From the NCBI GenBank assembly GCA_022072165.1, contig JAJVIF010000002.1, positions 554,063 through 618,062 on the forward strand: a stretch of 64,000 nt of DNA, read 5' to 3'. The notes beneath the pieces are model-generated. The model did no database searches. It worked only from the letters and a program-made list of their open reading frames with translations, and was not told the origin of the DNA. This DNA is from a bacterium (GTDB taxonomy: Bacteria > JAJVIF01). Position numbers and translations under genes: made by a program. Shown in pieces: positions 48,055 to 56,879 of the stretch. Every line of letters begins with the position of its first letter. Within the stretch, counting starts at the first letter, position 1.

Positions 48055-49557
48055 ATGCCTGGCCCGGAACCACAAGCGACTGCGATGCTGCTGCTCCTCT
48101 GGGGCTCGCTGGCGCTGGGTGCGGTCCTGGCAGCAGGGCGTCTGGGACGCCAGGGCGTACCGCTCCTTCTCGCCTTCCTGTTGTTGGGGATGCTGGCGGG
48201 GTCCGAAGGGATCGGCGGGATCCAGTTCGAGGACTACTCCCTGAGTTTCCGCATTGGCACGGTCGCGCTCATCTTTATCCTGTTCGATGGCGGCCTCAAT
48301 GCGCGCCTGCCTGACTTGCGGCAGGCGCTCCTCCCTGCGGGCCTCCTCGCCACTGTCGGCGTCCTCTTCACCTGCCTCCTCACCGCCCTGTGTGCTTATA
48401 CCCTGGGCCTCCCCTGGCCGGAAGCCCTGCTGATCGGAGCGATCGTCGCTCCAACAGATGCCGCAGCCGTTTTTTCCGTGCTTCAGACTTCCGGCGTCCG
48501 CCTGCGCGATCGTCTCGCGACTGTTCTGGAACTCGAATCGGGACTCAACGACCCGTTGTCGGTCATCCTGACCATTGCGCTGACCACCGCGATGATGGAG
48601 GGGACCGAGGTGGGGGTGGGACTGGCGGGGAGCGTATTGCTTCAGCTGGTCCTTGGCGGGTTGGCGGGGTATGTCGGCGCAAAAATTGGGGAAGGCGTCC
48701 TCCGCCTCTCCCTGCCGGGGGTGATGCTGTATCCCGTCCTCACGCTCTGCCTGAGCCTCCTGATCTTTGCCTTGACGACGCTGATTGGCGGCAGTGGTTT
48801 CCTGGCGGTGTATGTCAGTGCCCTCCTGCTAAATCAGAGCCTGCTGCCGGAGCGCCCTTCGCTGGTCCGGGTCCACAACTTCCTGGCCTGGTCCGGGCAG
48901 CTGGTGATGTTCCTGGCCCTGGGACTCCTGATTTTTCCATCGCAGCTCTGGACCGTGGCGGACCTCGGACTGGAACTCGCGCTGGCCCTGGTTCTCATCG
49001 CCCGCCCACTGACTGTCTTCCTGCTCCTGGCACCGCTGCGGTTTTCCTGGAAGGAAATGCTGCTCATCAGTTGGGTCGGCCTGAGGGGGGCGGTCCCCAT
49101 TGTGCTCGCCACCATTCCGCTGATGGCCGGCCTGCCCAGCGGTCTGCAACTGTTCAACCTGGTCTTCTTTGTGGTCGTGGTCAGTGTTGCGATCCAGGGC
49201 ACAACAGTCCGGCAGGTGACGGCCCGGCTCGGCATGCAGGATGCCCTGCCGCCCCCGCCGCCGGCCCGGGTGGAAATCGTGACCACCCTGCCGGTTGAAG
49301 CCTCAGTCCTGATGTTTTGTGTGGAGCCCGACTCCCCGGGTGCCGGCAAGCGTCTGGCAGACATCGACTTCCCGGAAGGCTCCGCGGCCATTCTGGTGGT
49401 GCGGCATCAGGCGCTGAAAGTTCCCCGGGGCTCGACCGTGCTCGAAGCTGATGACTATGTGCACGTCATGTGTCACGCAGAAGATCACGAACAACTCGCC
49501 GGACTGTTTCGACGCGATCTTGCTGCGCCGGATGCTCCTGCGGACACGGCCGCCTAG
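48055..49557 (+). CDS. NhaP2/CvrA-type cation/proton antiporter with C-terminal TrkA-C domain
   Basis: 500 residues. Twelve or so spans to about residue 385, with CPA1 antiporter motifs FDGGLNARLPDLR, IGAIVAPTDAAAVFS and the proton-site helix VLELESGLNDPLSV. The cytoplasmic end (GAGKRLADIDFPEGSAAILV) is an RCK-C/TrkA-C ligand domain, typical of K+/H+ (NhaP2) members, which raise tolerance to high potassium or sodium and set internal pH. A MLLLLW start ten codons on is an alternative. Stop shared palindromically with the convergent gene (CTAG). Confidence 0.9.
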   Translation: MPGPEPQATAMLLLLWGSLALGAVLAAGRLGRQGVPLLLAFLLLGMLAGSEGIGGIQFEDYSLSFRIGTVALIFILFDGGLNARLPDLRQALLPAGLLATVGVLFTCLLTALCAYTLGLPWPEALLIGAIVAPTDAAAVFSVLQTSGVRLRDRLATVLELESGLNDPLSVILTIALTTAMMEGTEVGVGLAGSVLLQLVLGGLAGYVGAKIGEGVLRLSLPGVMLYPVLTLCLSLLIFALTTLIGGSGFLAVYVSALLLNQSLLPERPSLVRVHNFLAWSGQLVMFLALGLLIFPSQLWTVADLGLELALALVLIARPLTVFLLLAPLRFSWKEMLLISWVGLRGAVPIVLATIPLMAGLPSGLQLFNLVFFVVVVSVAIQGTTVRQVTARLGMQDALPPPPPARVEIVTTLPVEASVLMFCVEPDSPGAGKRLADIDFPEGSAAILVVRHQALKVPRGSTVLEADDYVHVMCHAEDHEQLAGLFRRDLAAPDAPADTAA

Positions 49558-50813
49558 CCCTTCGGCGGTCCACCTGGCGGACCACCAGGCCCCGGTCCCC
49601 GGGGGCCACGCGGTTTCGGTTGGGAAGGTTCTGTCGGCCCCTGCCGCTGGCCTCGCTGCCCGACCAGCCCGCCATCGAGTCGCTGCTCCAGCCCGACCAG
49701 CGCTTCTTCCAGAATCTGATCTTCCAGCTCACCAGTCGCAAGGAGTATCCAGTTTTCCCGGACATGGATTTTCCAGTTCCCCCGGAAGGCGTGGGGGCCG
49801 TCGGATAATCGTGCCTGCAGCCGCTCCGCGTGCTCCTGGCGGGCCATTCCCTGCGGCAGCCGTGCGACAAACAGCGTAATCGGATTCAGGCCATCGCTGA
49901 AGGTGCTGGTCACAATGGGAAATGGATCCAGTTGCAGCAGATCCTTCCCTGCGGGCTCATAGCCCGCCGGGAGTCGCGCCAACGGCCCTCGCTCATGGAG
50001 TCTTGGCAGAAGCGTATCGAGGAAGCCACGCCGACGCTCAGCCTGCTCGGGAGTCACGCCGAGGCGTCCTCGCAGCGGGCCGAGTCCCCGGATGGTCTCT
50101 CCCGGGGACTTCACCGCAGGGGCGAACCAGAACTGGGCATCGCTGATGCCCGCTTCCAGCTGTCGGTAGCTGGAGCGAAACCTCAGGCTTCCATCAAGCC
50201 CGTAGCGGACCACCTGCAACGGCAGGCCCAACTGGTCATCGAGGACCAGTTCCACATAGCCCCCCTGGACAACCGGGGAGCGGAGCCGGAACGCTTTGCC
50301 CGATCGCTTCGATCCATCGGCGACCTGAGTCCCCAGTGGCGTGATCTGCAGGTGGCGCAACGCCCCTTCCAGTCGCTGATGCGGCGGAGGCGAGAAGCGC
50401 TCCATCAGGGATCCTTGCGAAGGCTCCGCGAACCACGGGACATCCGGGAGACCCATCGTGTCCGCCGCTGCGATCTGCGCCCGAAACTGCGGCGCGCCTT
50501 CGGCTGACAGGGCCTTGGGCTTGGTGATGAAGTACGCCGGCCCCTTGCCCTGCTGTGGTTCAACCCCATCACGGAAAATCCAGCGCTGATCCGTACCAGG
50601 CTTCGCTCCGTAGACCGTCAGTACCCGTTCCCCCTGCCATCGAGTCGTGCGCTGCTTTTCCAGGGCCGCCAGAATCAGCCGGGCTTCAGTGGACAACTCA
50701 CTCCTGGGTCCACGCCCCCCCTGTGCCAGCGCCGGGTCCCCCACCAACAACCCCACGACGGTCACCAACAGGACCGGCAGGAGGAGGCGGAGATAGCGCA
50801 TCAGCGGCTGCAT
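49554..50813 (-). CDS. Secreted RseB/MucB-like (LolA-fold) protein with a Gly/Pro tail
   Basis: 419 residues. Signal peptide to about residue 31 (LLVGDPALAQ). The middle (RLILAALEKQRTTRWQGERVL, VELVLDDQLGLPLQVVRYG, RFRSSYRQLEAGISDAQFW) follows the pattern of RseB/MucB and LolA-like periplasmic sensors, which regulate ECF sigma pathways in response to envelope lipids or lipoproteins. The last 30 residues are PRGPRGPGPGGPPGGPPKG-like. It is third in an operon with an ECF sigma and a single-span regulator. Confidence 0.75.
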   Translation of the reverse strand: MQPLMRYLRLLLPVLLVTVVGLLVGDPALAQGGRGPRSELSTEARLILAALEKQRTTRWQGERVLTVYGAKPGTDQRWIFRDGVEPQQGKGPAYFITKPKALSAEGAPQFRAQIAAADTMGLPDVPWFAEPSQGSLMERFSPPPHQRLEGALRHLQITPLGTQVADGSKRSGKAFRLRSPVVQGGYVELVLDDQLGLPLQVVRYGLDGSLRFRSSYRQLEAGISDAQFWFAPAVKSPGETIRGLGPLRGRLGVTPEQAERRRGFLDTLLPRLHERGPLARLPAGYEPAGKDLLQLDPFPIVTSTFSDGLNPITLFVARLPQGMARQEHAERLQARLSDGPHAFRGNWKIHVRENWILLATGELEDQILEEALVGLEQRLDGGLVGQRGQRQGPTEPSQPKPRGPRGPGPGGPPGGPPKG

Positions 50814-50831
50814 CAGGACGTCGGTGCTCCG

Positions 50832-51317
50832 TCAGAGTTTGTAGTCGGAATAGGTGCTGCGTCCGACCATTTTGAGGCCGGTGTCGGCCACCAGTGGCTG
50901 CGCGGCTTCGACTTCCAGGGCGTGCTGCCCCATCACATCCGCCGCGGCATCCAGCGCCCGATCCCATTGGGTGGCGCCCGGGTCCTGGGTGTAGGCCTGA
51001 TCCCACTCGGCATAGAGGCTGGCGAGCGCGGGGTCAGAGACGAGAGAGCCGCCGGTACCACCGGGCATCCGCTGGCCGATCTGCAGTCCGGTGAAGGTCG
51101 CGAGCATGAGCCCCGCCGTCACCATCAGGCCCCGGGCCCAGGCGGTCTGCCACCAGGGGAGTCCAAAGGGACCCGTTTCCTTTGCGATAGCGGCATGAAG
51201 GCGGGCAATCAGCCGCTCTTCATCGATTTCATCCCCCGCGAGCCGGGGGAGTTTGCCGACCGGCGACGCGTCCGGATCCCGGAGCGGCGTCGGCTGGATG
51301 TCGTAGTCGTCGTGCAT
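50832..51317 (-). CDS. Single-span membrane regulator of the ECF sigma operon (anti-sigma-like)
   Basis: 161 residues. Polar N-terminus (EERLIARLHAAIAKETG), one span (ARGLMVTAGLMLATFTGLQI) and about 75 periplasmic residues. It lacks a zinc motif but sits between the sigma and the RseB-like genes, the place of RseA/MucA-type anti-sigma factors. AGAGGT lies 10 nt before the ATG. Assignment is by context. Confidence 0.6.
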   Translation of the reverse strand: MHDDYDIQPTPLRDPDASPVGKLPRLAGDEIDEERLIARLHAAIAKETGPFGLPWWQTAWARGLMVTAGLMLATFTGLQIGQRMPGGTGGSLVSDPALASLYAEWDQAYTQDPGATQWDRALDAAADVMGQHALEVEAAQPLVADTGLKMVGRSTYSDYKL

Positions 51318-51412
51318 GCGTGCCGTACCTCTGGCACCTCAGGGGGCCGCCCCCGGAGGTGGGATGCCCGTCGCCGGGCAAGCTGACAGGGTCGTGGGTG
51401 CCGGGTTAGACG

Positions 51413-52048
51413 TCACCACCCGAACTTTGTTTCAAGGATCAGCTTGAGCTGTGCCCTGGCCCGGGCCAGCCGGCTTTTGACCGTCCCCTCTGCGACTCCC
51501 AGGCTCTCGGCGATCTCCTGATAGGAGAGGTCTTCCATCTCGCGGAGGATCAGGATCTGCCGGTAGAGAGGCTCGACCTCCAGCAGGGCTTTGCGGACCA
51601 TTCGGACCTGATCTTCCCCGAGGGAGTATTCCTCCGGGGTGCGCCGCGTATCGCGGTAGGTGCCGCCGGTCCGCTCTTCATGCGCCGGATCGATGGCATC
51701 CTGCACCTGGGGACGTCTTTTGCGTCGACGTTCCCGGTCGATCGTGACCGTAAAAGCGATGCGATAGAGCCAGGTGGTGAACGAGGCATCGCCTTTGAAG
51801 TTTGGCAGCCCCCGCCAGGCCCGCAGGAAGACCTCCTGCAGGACATCATCGACCTCTTCGCCCCGGACACCATGATGGATCACCATGTTCCGGAGACTCC
51901 CGGCATAGCGACGTACCAGCCCATCGAAGGCTGCCATCTCGCCCTTTTGGGCCCGCGCAACCAACATCTGGTCGCTCAGGGGCTCCGCACTCGCGATGGA
52001 CGTCACCTCCTCCGTCGGCCAGACCGGGGATGCCAGTATGGGGTCCAT
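51413..52048 (-). CDS. ECF-type RNA polymerase sigma factor
   Basis: 211 residues. Region 2: QMLVARAQKGEMAAFDGLVRRYAGSL, DVLQEVFLRAWRGLPNF and the -10-reading FTTWLYRIAFTVTIDR. Region 4: LEVEPLYRQILILREMEDLSYQEIAESLG followed by helix GTVKSRLARARAQLK. From ATG 52048 there is a 27-residue N-terminal extension; an ATG at residue 28 is the alternative. An ECF promoter overlaps the leader, suggesting self-activation. Confidence 0.9.
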   Translation of the reverse strand: MDPILASPVWPTEEVTSIASAEPLSDQMLVARAQKGEMAAFDGLVRRYAGSLRNMVIHHGVRGEEVDDVLQEVFLRAWRGLPNFKGDASFTTWLYRIAFTVTIDRERRRKRRPQVQDAIDPAHEERTGGTYRDTRRTPEEYSLGEDQVRMVRKALLEVEPLYRQILILREMEDLSYQEIAESLGVAEGTVKSRLARARAQLKLILETKFGW

Positions 52049-52060
52049 CAGTGAGGGTAA

Positions 52061-52085
52061 GACGCCCTCCGTTTCAGAGCGTTCC
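52061..52085 (-). promoter_or_regulatory. ECF-type promoter of the sigma operon
   Basis: Minus strand GGAAC, a 16-bp spacer and CGTC, the consensus of many ECF promoters. The start site would be about 52054, only a few bases before the ATG at 52048, so the sigma gene is likely autoregulated and nearly leaderless. Confidence 0.7.
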
Positions 52086-52136
52086 CCAACCCGGGATTAT
52101 CAGGGGGTTGCCGCCGGGGACAGCCGGGGGAAAATT

Positions 52137-52151
52137 GTTGCAAATTGCAAC
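52137..52151. promoter_or_regulatory. 15-bp inverted repeat upstream of mscL and the sigma gene
   Basis: GTTGCAA-A-TTGCAAC is a perfect 7-1-7 dyad, the spacing of Fur and similar dimeric repressors. It is not the same sequence as the operator before feoB. Confidence 0.5.
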
Positions 52152-52453
52152 CATCACGGCGGGCGGAGGGAGAGCAGTCACAGACTGAAACAGCCTGATA
52201 TGAGGCGGATCGATGATCGGCTGGCTCCGCCCGAGATGCGATACCCCTCGAAGAATCGGCAGTCCATCGGAGCTTCCCCCCGCCAGGAACACCTTTTTCA
52301 GCATTTTTTCGTGGTCTTTTGCCCGCAGGACTTCGATTGGCACCAGGGATGTAACTCTGTATCGCGGACAGGGAGGCTCCCTTAGTCCCATCGGACGTAA
52401 CGACCCCGATGTCCAGCACAGGGATCACGAGCAGACCAGGGAGGCCAGCGGCA

Positions 52454-52891
52454 ATGCTGCAGGAGTTTCGCGAGTTCGCCCTCAAGGGCAACGTCGTTGA
52501 TATGGCAGTCGGCATCATCATCGGCGGCGCATTCGGCGGAGTCGTCACTTCTCTTGTCAACGATGTCCTGATGCCCCCCCTGGGGCAACTCACCGGCAAA
52601 GTCGATTTCTCCAGCCTCTACATCAATCTCTCGGGCACTCCCTACGACTCCCTCGCCGCTGCAGAAGCGGCAGGCGCGGCCGTCATCAAGTACGGGGTTT
52701 TCTTCAACGCCCTCATCAACTTCGGCATCCTTGCCTTTGCGGTCTTCCTGCTGGTGAAGCAGATCAACAACCTGCGTCGCGAAGCCCCTCCGCCGCCACC
52801 GGACACCAGGCCCTGCCCCTTCTGCAAGCAGTCCATTTCCCTGGAAGCGACGCGCTGCGCGTACTGCACCTCAGAAGTCGCCCTCGCCTGA
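52454..52891 (+). CDS. mscL: Large-conductance mechanosensitive channel with a C-terminal zinc ribbon
   Basis: Channel that opens under membrane tension to release solutes on osmotic down-shock. The first 110 residues are a standard Msc[20 protein letters not shown] (TM1), [19 protein letters not shown], the periplasmic loop and [19 protein letters not shown] (TM2). The usual C-terminal helix is replaced by a proline run and a four-Cys zinc ribbon (Cys121, Cys124, Cys135, Cys138). Total 145 residues. GGGAGG lies 10 nt before the ATG. Confidence 0.93.
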   Translation: MLQEFREFALKGNVVDMAVGIIIGGAFGGVVTSLVNDVLMPPLGQLTGKVDFSSLYINLSGTPYDSLAAAEAAGAAVIKYGVFFNALINFGILAFAVFLLVKQINNLRREAPPPPPDTRPCPFCKQSISLEATRCAYCTSEVALA

Positions 52892-53583
52892 TCCGGGTCG
52901 GCGTCGCCCGAACCTGAAAGAGAGACATTGCAGGTCGACAGTCGCGCCAACCGCGCACTGGACGCCTCCCTGGTGAGTCGCTCGCTCGCCTACTGGCGGT
53001 CGCGGGGGAGAGTCCGCCCCGGATTGGCCCCTCCCCCCGACCGCCACCAGGAGCCCTGCAGCCCAGGAGCAACGAGCAGGTGCCGGACAGATCACAGCTC
53101 TACGCGAGGACGAAAGTGAGCATGGACATGGTGACCCGTATCTCCTGGACGCGTCTCCTGCCCTGGTGTGCCCGGCAGATGGTGGCAGCCCCTGCGGTGC
53201 CTGTGACCATCTGCCCGTGGCTCCAGGTGGCCCGGCAGTTCCTGAGTCTTCCCTGCTGCTTTACCCGCCAGGGATAGTCAGGACCCGAAATCTGAAACCT
53301 TCGGGACGTGCGTACCGGTCCGAAGGCAGGCGAGTAGCACGTACGCATCTTTAGCGCCCGGAACCGGCATCCTCGGCCGCCCCCGAGTCCCGATTCCGGG
53401 CGCGCTGATTTTGCTGGTGACCAGATTCCGACAGGCCGCAATGAATCGTGTTCCCTTCACAGGCCGCGATAAATCCTTTTCGTATCCCAGGCCGCGATAA
53501 ATCGCGGCCCTAACATCGACCACCCCAGTCGTGACCAAGTTGGACGACGGCGCTTGCGCCGTCGATGCAATCGATACCCCATA
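52892..53583. other. Long gap with repeat DNA between mscL and purE
   Basis: 692 bp with no credible gene. 52892-53330 has only short weak frames with poor codon pattern. 53330-53570 carries palindromic repeats (next entry). Confidence 0.6.
53432..53570. repeat. Palindromic repeat island 3
   Basis: Three copies of an 18-22 bp unit CAGGCCGCGATAAATC at 53432, 53460 and 53489, spaced 28-29 bp; the third is completed to the palindrome GGCCGCGAT-AAATCGCGGCC. It ends with GACGGCGC-TT-GCGCCGTC at 53547-53564. The units decay away from the complete copy. Confidence 0.7.
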
Positions 53584-54051
53584 ATGCCGCTGACGATGGA
53601 GACCCCGCCACGCCTCGGCATCATCATGGGGAGCCGGTCCGACTGGCCGACCATGGCCCATGCCGCCGCCATCCTCGACCGCTACCAGATCCCGTATGAA
53701 GCCCGGGTCGTCTCTGCCCACCGGACTCCCGGCTGGCTCGCTGATTACGCCACGTCCTCCCAGGACCGGGGGCTTGTGCTCCTGATTGCCGGCGCAGGTG
53801 GCGCGGCCCATCTGCCGGGGATGGCGGCAGCCTTTTCGCTGCTCCCCGTGATCGGGGTTCCTATTCGCTCCCGCAGCCTCGATGGCCTCGACAGCCTTCT
53901 CTCTATTGCCCAGATGCCCGCCGGCGTGCCGGTCCTCACGACCCCCATCGGCGAGGCTGGGGCGGAGACCGCCGGCTGGCTGGCCCTCCGGATTCTGGCC
54001 CTGCAGGACCCCGCATTGCGACGGCAACTGCGAGAAGGCACCCATCCATGA
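53584..54051 (+). CDS. purE: N5-carboxyaminoimidazole ribonucleotide mutase
   Basis: Class I PurE converts N5-CAIR (made by PurK) to CAIR in purine synthesis. The 155-residue product has [24 protein letters not shown] and [12 protein letters not shown], the three nucleotide-binding loops. An ATG at 53596 (METPPRLG) is an alternative start and has CATAAT just upstream. ATGA overlap with purK. Confidence 0.93.
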   Translation: MPLTMETPPRLGIIMGSRSDWPTMAHAAAILDRYQIPYEARVVSAHRTPGWLADYATSSQDRGLVLLIAGAGGAAHLPGMAAAFSLLPVIGVPIRSRSLDGLDSLLSIAQMPAGVPVLTTPIGEAGAETAGWLALRILALQDPALRRQLREGTHP

Positions 54052-55184
54052 CCTCCCACGCCGTGATTTCGCCTGGCGCGACCATCGGTGTGCTTGGGTC
54101 TGGGCAACTCGGACGGATGTTCGCCCTCGCTGCCCGGGCGATGGGCTATCGCATACATGTCCTCTCTCCGGACCCCGATGCCCCGACCGCGCAGGTGGCG
54201 GACATGGAAGTCATCGCGAGCTACGACGATCTGGAAGCCGTGCGTCGGTTTGGCAGCGGGGTCGATGTCGTGACCTTCGAGTTCGAGAATGTCCCTGCGG
54301 AGACCACCAACGCCCTGCAGGACATCGTGCCGGTCCGCCCGGATGGCGCGATTCTGCATGTGACCCAAAATCGCCTCCGGGAAAAGCGCTGGCTCCAGTC
54401 GCAAGGGTGTCCTGTCACTCCCTTTACCGAGGCGACCTCAGCTTCAGACCTCATCACCGCTCTCGCTCCTTTGGGGGGCGAAGCAATCTGCAAAACCGCA
54501 GGCTGGGGCTATGACGGCAAAGGGCAGGTCCGGGTCACGCCCGGGATGTCGTCGGATGACATCTGGGCCGCCCTGGGGAGTAGTCCGGTCATTTGCGAGG
54601 CGATTGTTCCCTTTGAGCGGGAAGTGTCGGTGGTCATCGCCCGGGGACTCGATGGCGACATGCAGGATTATGGGCTCTTCGAGAATCACCATGAGCACCA
54701 CATCCTCGATCTGACCCTGGCACCAGCCTGCGTAGCAGTCTCCATCACCGATGAGGCCCGCCAGCTGGCCCGGCAGATCGCCAGTGCGCTGGAACTGGTC
54801 GGGGTGCTGTGTGTCGAGATGTTCCTGACGCCCGATGGGGGACTGCTGGTAAACGAACTCGCGCCACGTCCGCATAACTCCGGACATCTCACAATCGAAG
54901 CGTGCCAGACCAGTCAGTTCGCGCAGCAGGTCCGGGCGATCTGCGGGTTACCACTGGGGGATCCGGGCTTCCATGCTCCGGCAGCGATGGCCAACCTCCT
55001 CGGCGACCGTTGGGAGGGGGGAGCTCCCCGCTGGGAGGCCGCCCTGCGGGATCCCCGGGTCAGCCTGCATCTTTACGGGAAGACCGAAGCGCGCGCAGGG
55101 CGCAAAATGGGGCATCTGACAGCGCTGGGAGAGAGCGTGGAAGATGCCAGGAGTCGGGTCCTGGCCGCCAGGGACCGGCTGTAA
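54048..55184 (+). CDS. purK: N5-carboxyaminoimidazole ribonucleotide synthase
   Basis: ATP-grasp enzyme that carboxylates AIR to N5-CAIR with bicarbonate. 378 residues: the N-terminal [21 protein letters not shown], the ATP-grasp lysine strand [45 protein letters not shown] and the [18 protein letters not shown] motif. Translationally coupled to purE. Confidence 0.95.
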   Translation: MTSHAVISPGATIGVLGSGQLGRMFALAARAMGYRIHVLSPDPDAPTAQVADMEVIASYDDLEAVRRFGSGVDVVTFEFENVPAETTNALQDIVPVRPDGAILHVTQNRLREKRWLQSQGCPVTPFTEATSASDLITALAPLGGEAICKTAGWGYDGKGQVRVTPGMSSDDIWAALGSSPVICEAIVPFEREVSVVIARGLDGDMQDYGLFENHHEHHILDLTLAPACVAVSITDEARQLARQIASALELVGVLCVEMFLTPDGGLLVNELAPRPHNSGHLTIEACQTSQFAQQVRAICGLPLGDPGFHAPAAMANLLGDRWEGGAPRWEAALRDPRVSLHLYGKTEARAGRKMGHLTALGESVEDARSRVLAARDRL

Positions 55185-55238
55185 CACCTGCCGGCAGGTG
55201 TGTCGGAGGTCAAAAAATTGCTACGATGCTCAGTAGAA

Positions 55239-55259
55239 TTGCGGTCTCCTTAACCGCAA
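55239..55259 (+). promoter_or_regulatory. Leader hairpin before ispH
   Basis: TTGCGGT and ACCGCAA pair around CTCCTTA. There is no T-run, so it is not a terminator. It lies about 115 nt before the ispH start. Confidence 0.4.
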
Positions 55260-55373
55260 CGAGGAAGGCGTCAGGTACCTTATATGCAGCAGCCGATACA
55301 CACTCCCTCCCCAGCCACGGTCACCGGTCTGCCGGGACCGGAGGGGGTGCAGCCAGTGCCGCCGAGGGGTTTC

Positions 55374-56270
55374 ATGCAAACCAAGCGTGCCAGGGTGATG
55401 GGCTTCTGCCACGGGGTCAAGAAGGCCTTTGAGAACGCGGTCGCGGTCGCCGATGAGCGACAGCAGGATCCGCGACGCCTCATTTTGTCCGGTGACATCG
55501 TGCACAACGCCGATGTGGTGAATTTTGTCCGGGACAAGGGCATCGCGGTCATGGAGCAGCCGGAGTCAGTGGCCGACTCGACGGTCCTGATCCGGACCCA
55601 CGGCGCAACGAAGCAGGCGATGGAAGTCCTGGAACACAACCGGAACGAAATCATCGACCTCACCTGTAACATCGTCATCAAGGCCCACGATGCCGCGAAG
55701 GATCTGCAGCAGCGCCACCCGATGGTCGTCATCACCGGGAAAAAAAACCATCCTGAGGTGGTCGGCGCGCTCAGCTATCTCGACAACGGACACGCGGTGG
55801 AGACACCTGACGATGTCGCCGCCCTGCCGACACATGACAAAAATGGCGCGAAGATTCGGAGTGTCGGGGTCGTGACCCAGACCACGTTCGGCATCGACAA
55901 GTTCCATCAGATCATGGGCTTGCTCCTGACTCGCTATGGCCGGGTGGAAGCGATTGATACGGTCTGCGATTACACCGAGGTGAACCAGAAGACCAGTCTG
56001 GACCTGGCGGCCGAGGCCGATGTCATGCTGGTAGTGGGGGGCGTCAATTCCTCCAACAGCCTGGAGCTCTTCCGGGTGGTGCAAGCGGCCAACAGCCGGA
56101 CGCACTTCCTGCAAAACGTGGATCAGGTCGACCCCACCTGGTTCCGTCCCACAGACAAGCTGGTCGGGATTTCTGCGGGGGCCTCGACCCCGGAGTGGAT
56201 CATCCGCTTAATCGAACAGCGCGTGGAATCCCTGGAACCTTCCGACGTTGGCTCCATCGCCGCCGAATAG
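55374..56270 (+). CDS. ispH: 4-hydroxy-3-methylbut-2-enyl diphosphate reductase
   Basis: Last enzyme of the MEP isoprenoid pathway; a [4Fe-4S] protein making IPP and DMAPP. 298 residues from the ATG at 55374, which has GAGGGG 5 nt upstream and puts GFCHGVKKAF near the N-terminus as in the family; an ATG at 55284 adds only Pro-rich sequence. Cluster cysteines are in GFCHGV, LTCNIV and DTVCDYTE. The usual DATCP is LTCNI here and NTICNATQ is DTVCDYTEV, so this is a divergent branch. THGAT, HPEVVG and GGVNSSNS are also kept. Confidence 0.88.
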   Translation: MQTKRARVMGFCHGVKKAFENAVAVADERQQDPRRLILSGDIVHNADVVNFVRDKGIAVMEQPESVADSTVLIRTHGATKQAMEVLEHNRNEIIDLTCNIVIKAHDAAKDLQQRHPMVVITGKKNHPEVVGALSYLDNGHAVETPDDVAALPTHDKNGAKIRSVGVVTQTTFGIDKFHQIMGLLLTRYGRVEAIDTVCDYTEVNQKTSLDLAAEADVMLVVGGVNSSNSLELFRVVQAANSRTHFLQNVDQVDPTWFRPTDKLVGISAGASTPEWIIRLIEQRVESLEPSDVGSIAAE

Positions 56271-56285
56271 TCGCTTCCGCCTGCC

Positions 56286-56879
56286 TCACAACAACAACGT
56301 TGGCTGATCGGGAGGAAAGCGCTCCAGTACCATCGTGCCTCCCGGGCAGAGGCCGGGGCAGGTCGCGCGTAACTCGATGCGGGTGTAATCCTCGTTGACT
56401 GTCCCGACATACTGACAGTCCTCACACCAGAAGAGCTTTGGCTCCGCCAGATGGTCGGTGAAGCGGACAGTCATCCCGTCGATGCTCCCCTCGATGGTGT
56501 ACCGGGCGGTGTCGTTCAGGGCCTGCGAACGGGTCGCCCCCTCGCCAGTGATGCGACGTCCCTGTTGCGTTATCCGGAACTCGCTGAAATCTCCGGCATC
56601 TCCAATCTGCTCATAGCGACCACTCCAGACGCCGTTGAGGTCGGTGTACTGCACTGGCGCAGCGACAGGCGGGAGCGCTGGCAGATTCGGGCGGACCTGT
56701 GGCGCAGATGGCGCGGGGGTCGCAGCCGTAGACGCGAGGGAGGCATCCAGGGTCTGACGCAACACCGGCTGGGTCAGCAGCGGCTTGACGAGAAGCAGCG
56801 CGATACCAGCAACAAGGATCGCCAGGGGGATCAGCAGGCGCTCATCACGATACCAGGCTGATGCTCCAGAACTCACCAT
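56286..56879 (-). CDS. Membrane-anchored protein with a lipocalin-like domain
   Basis: 197 residues. One N-terminal span (LLIPLAILVAGIALLLV), a Pro/Ala linker, then a beta domain starting DLNGVWSGRYEQIGDAGDFS and ending with two Cys pairs (WCEDC, CPGLC) that could bind metal or form disulfides outside the membrane. No specific family. Its ATG overlaps the 3' end of the giant lipoprotein gene by 7 nt. Confidence 0.65.
   Translation of the reverse strand: MVSSGASAWYRDERLLIPLAILVAGIALLLVKPLLTQPVLRQTLDASLASTAATPAPSAPQVRPNLPALPPVAAPVQYTDLNGVWSGRYEQIGDAGDFSEFRITQQGRRITGEGATRSQALNDTARYTIEGSIDGMTVRFTDHLAEPKLFWCEDCQYVGTVNEDYTRIELRATCPGLCPGGTMVLERFPPDQPTLLL

Larger units (their letters stand above)
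52049..52453. other. Gap between the sigma and mscL genes
   Basis: No gene. It holds the ECF promoter of the sigma gene (52061-52085), a dyad at 52137-52151 and a possible mscL promoter: TTGGCA at 52337-52342, 17-bp spacer, TATCGC at 52360-52365. Confidence 0.55.

Noticed and set aside
53080-53277. Small plus-strand frame after mscL
   Set aside because: No ribosome site, no -10 near the start and a poor residue pattern; more likely spacer DNA.
53432-53508. Possible CRISPR array (three repeats spaced 28-29 bp)
   Set aside because: The repeat plus spacer is only 28-29 bp, the units are palindromic and decay in sequence, and there are no cas genes.
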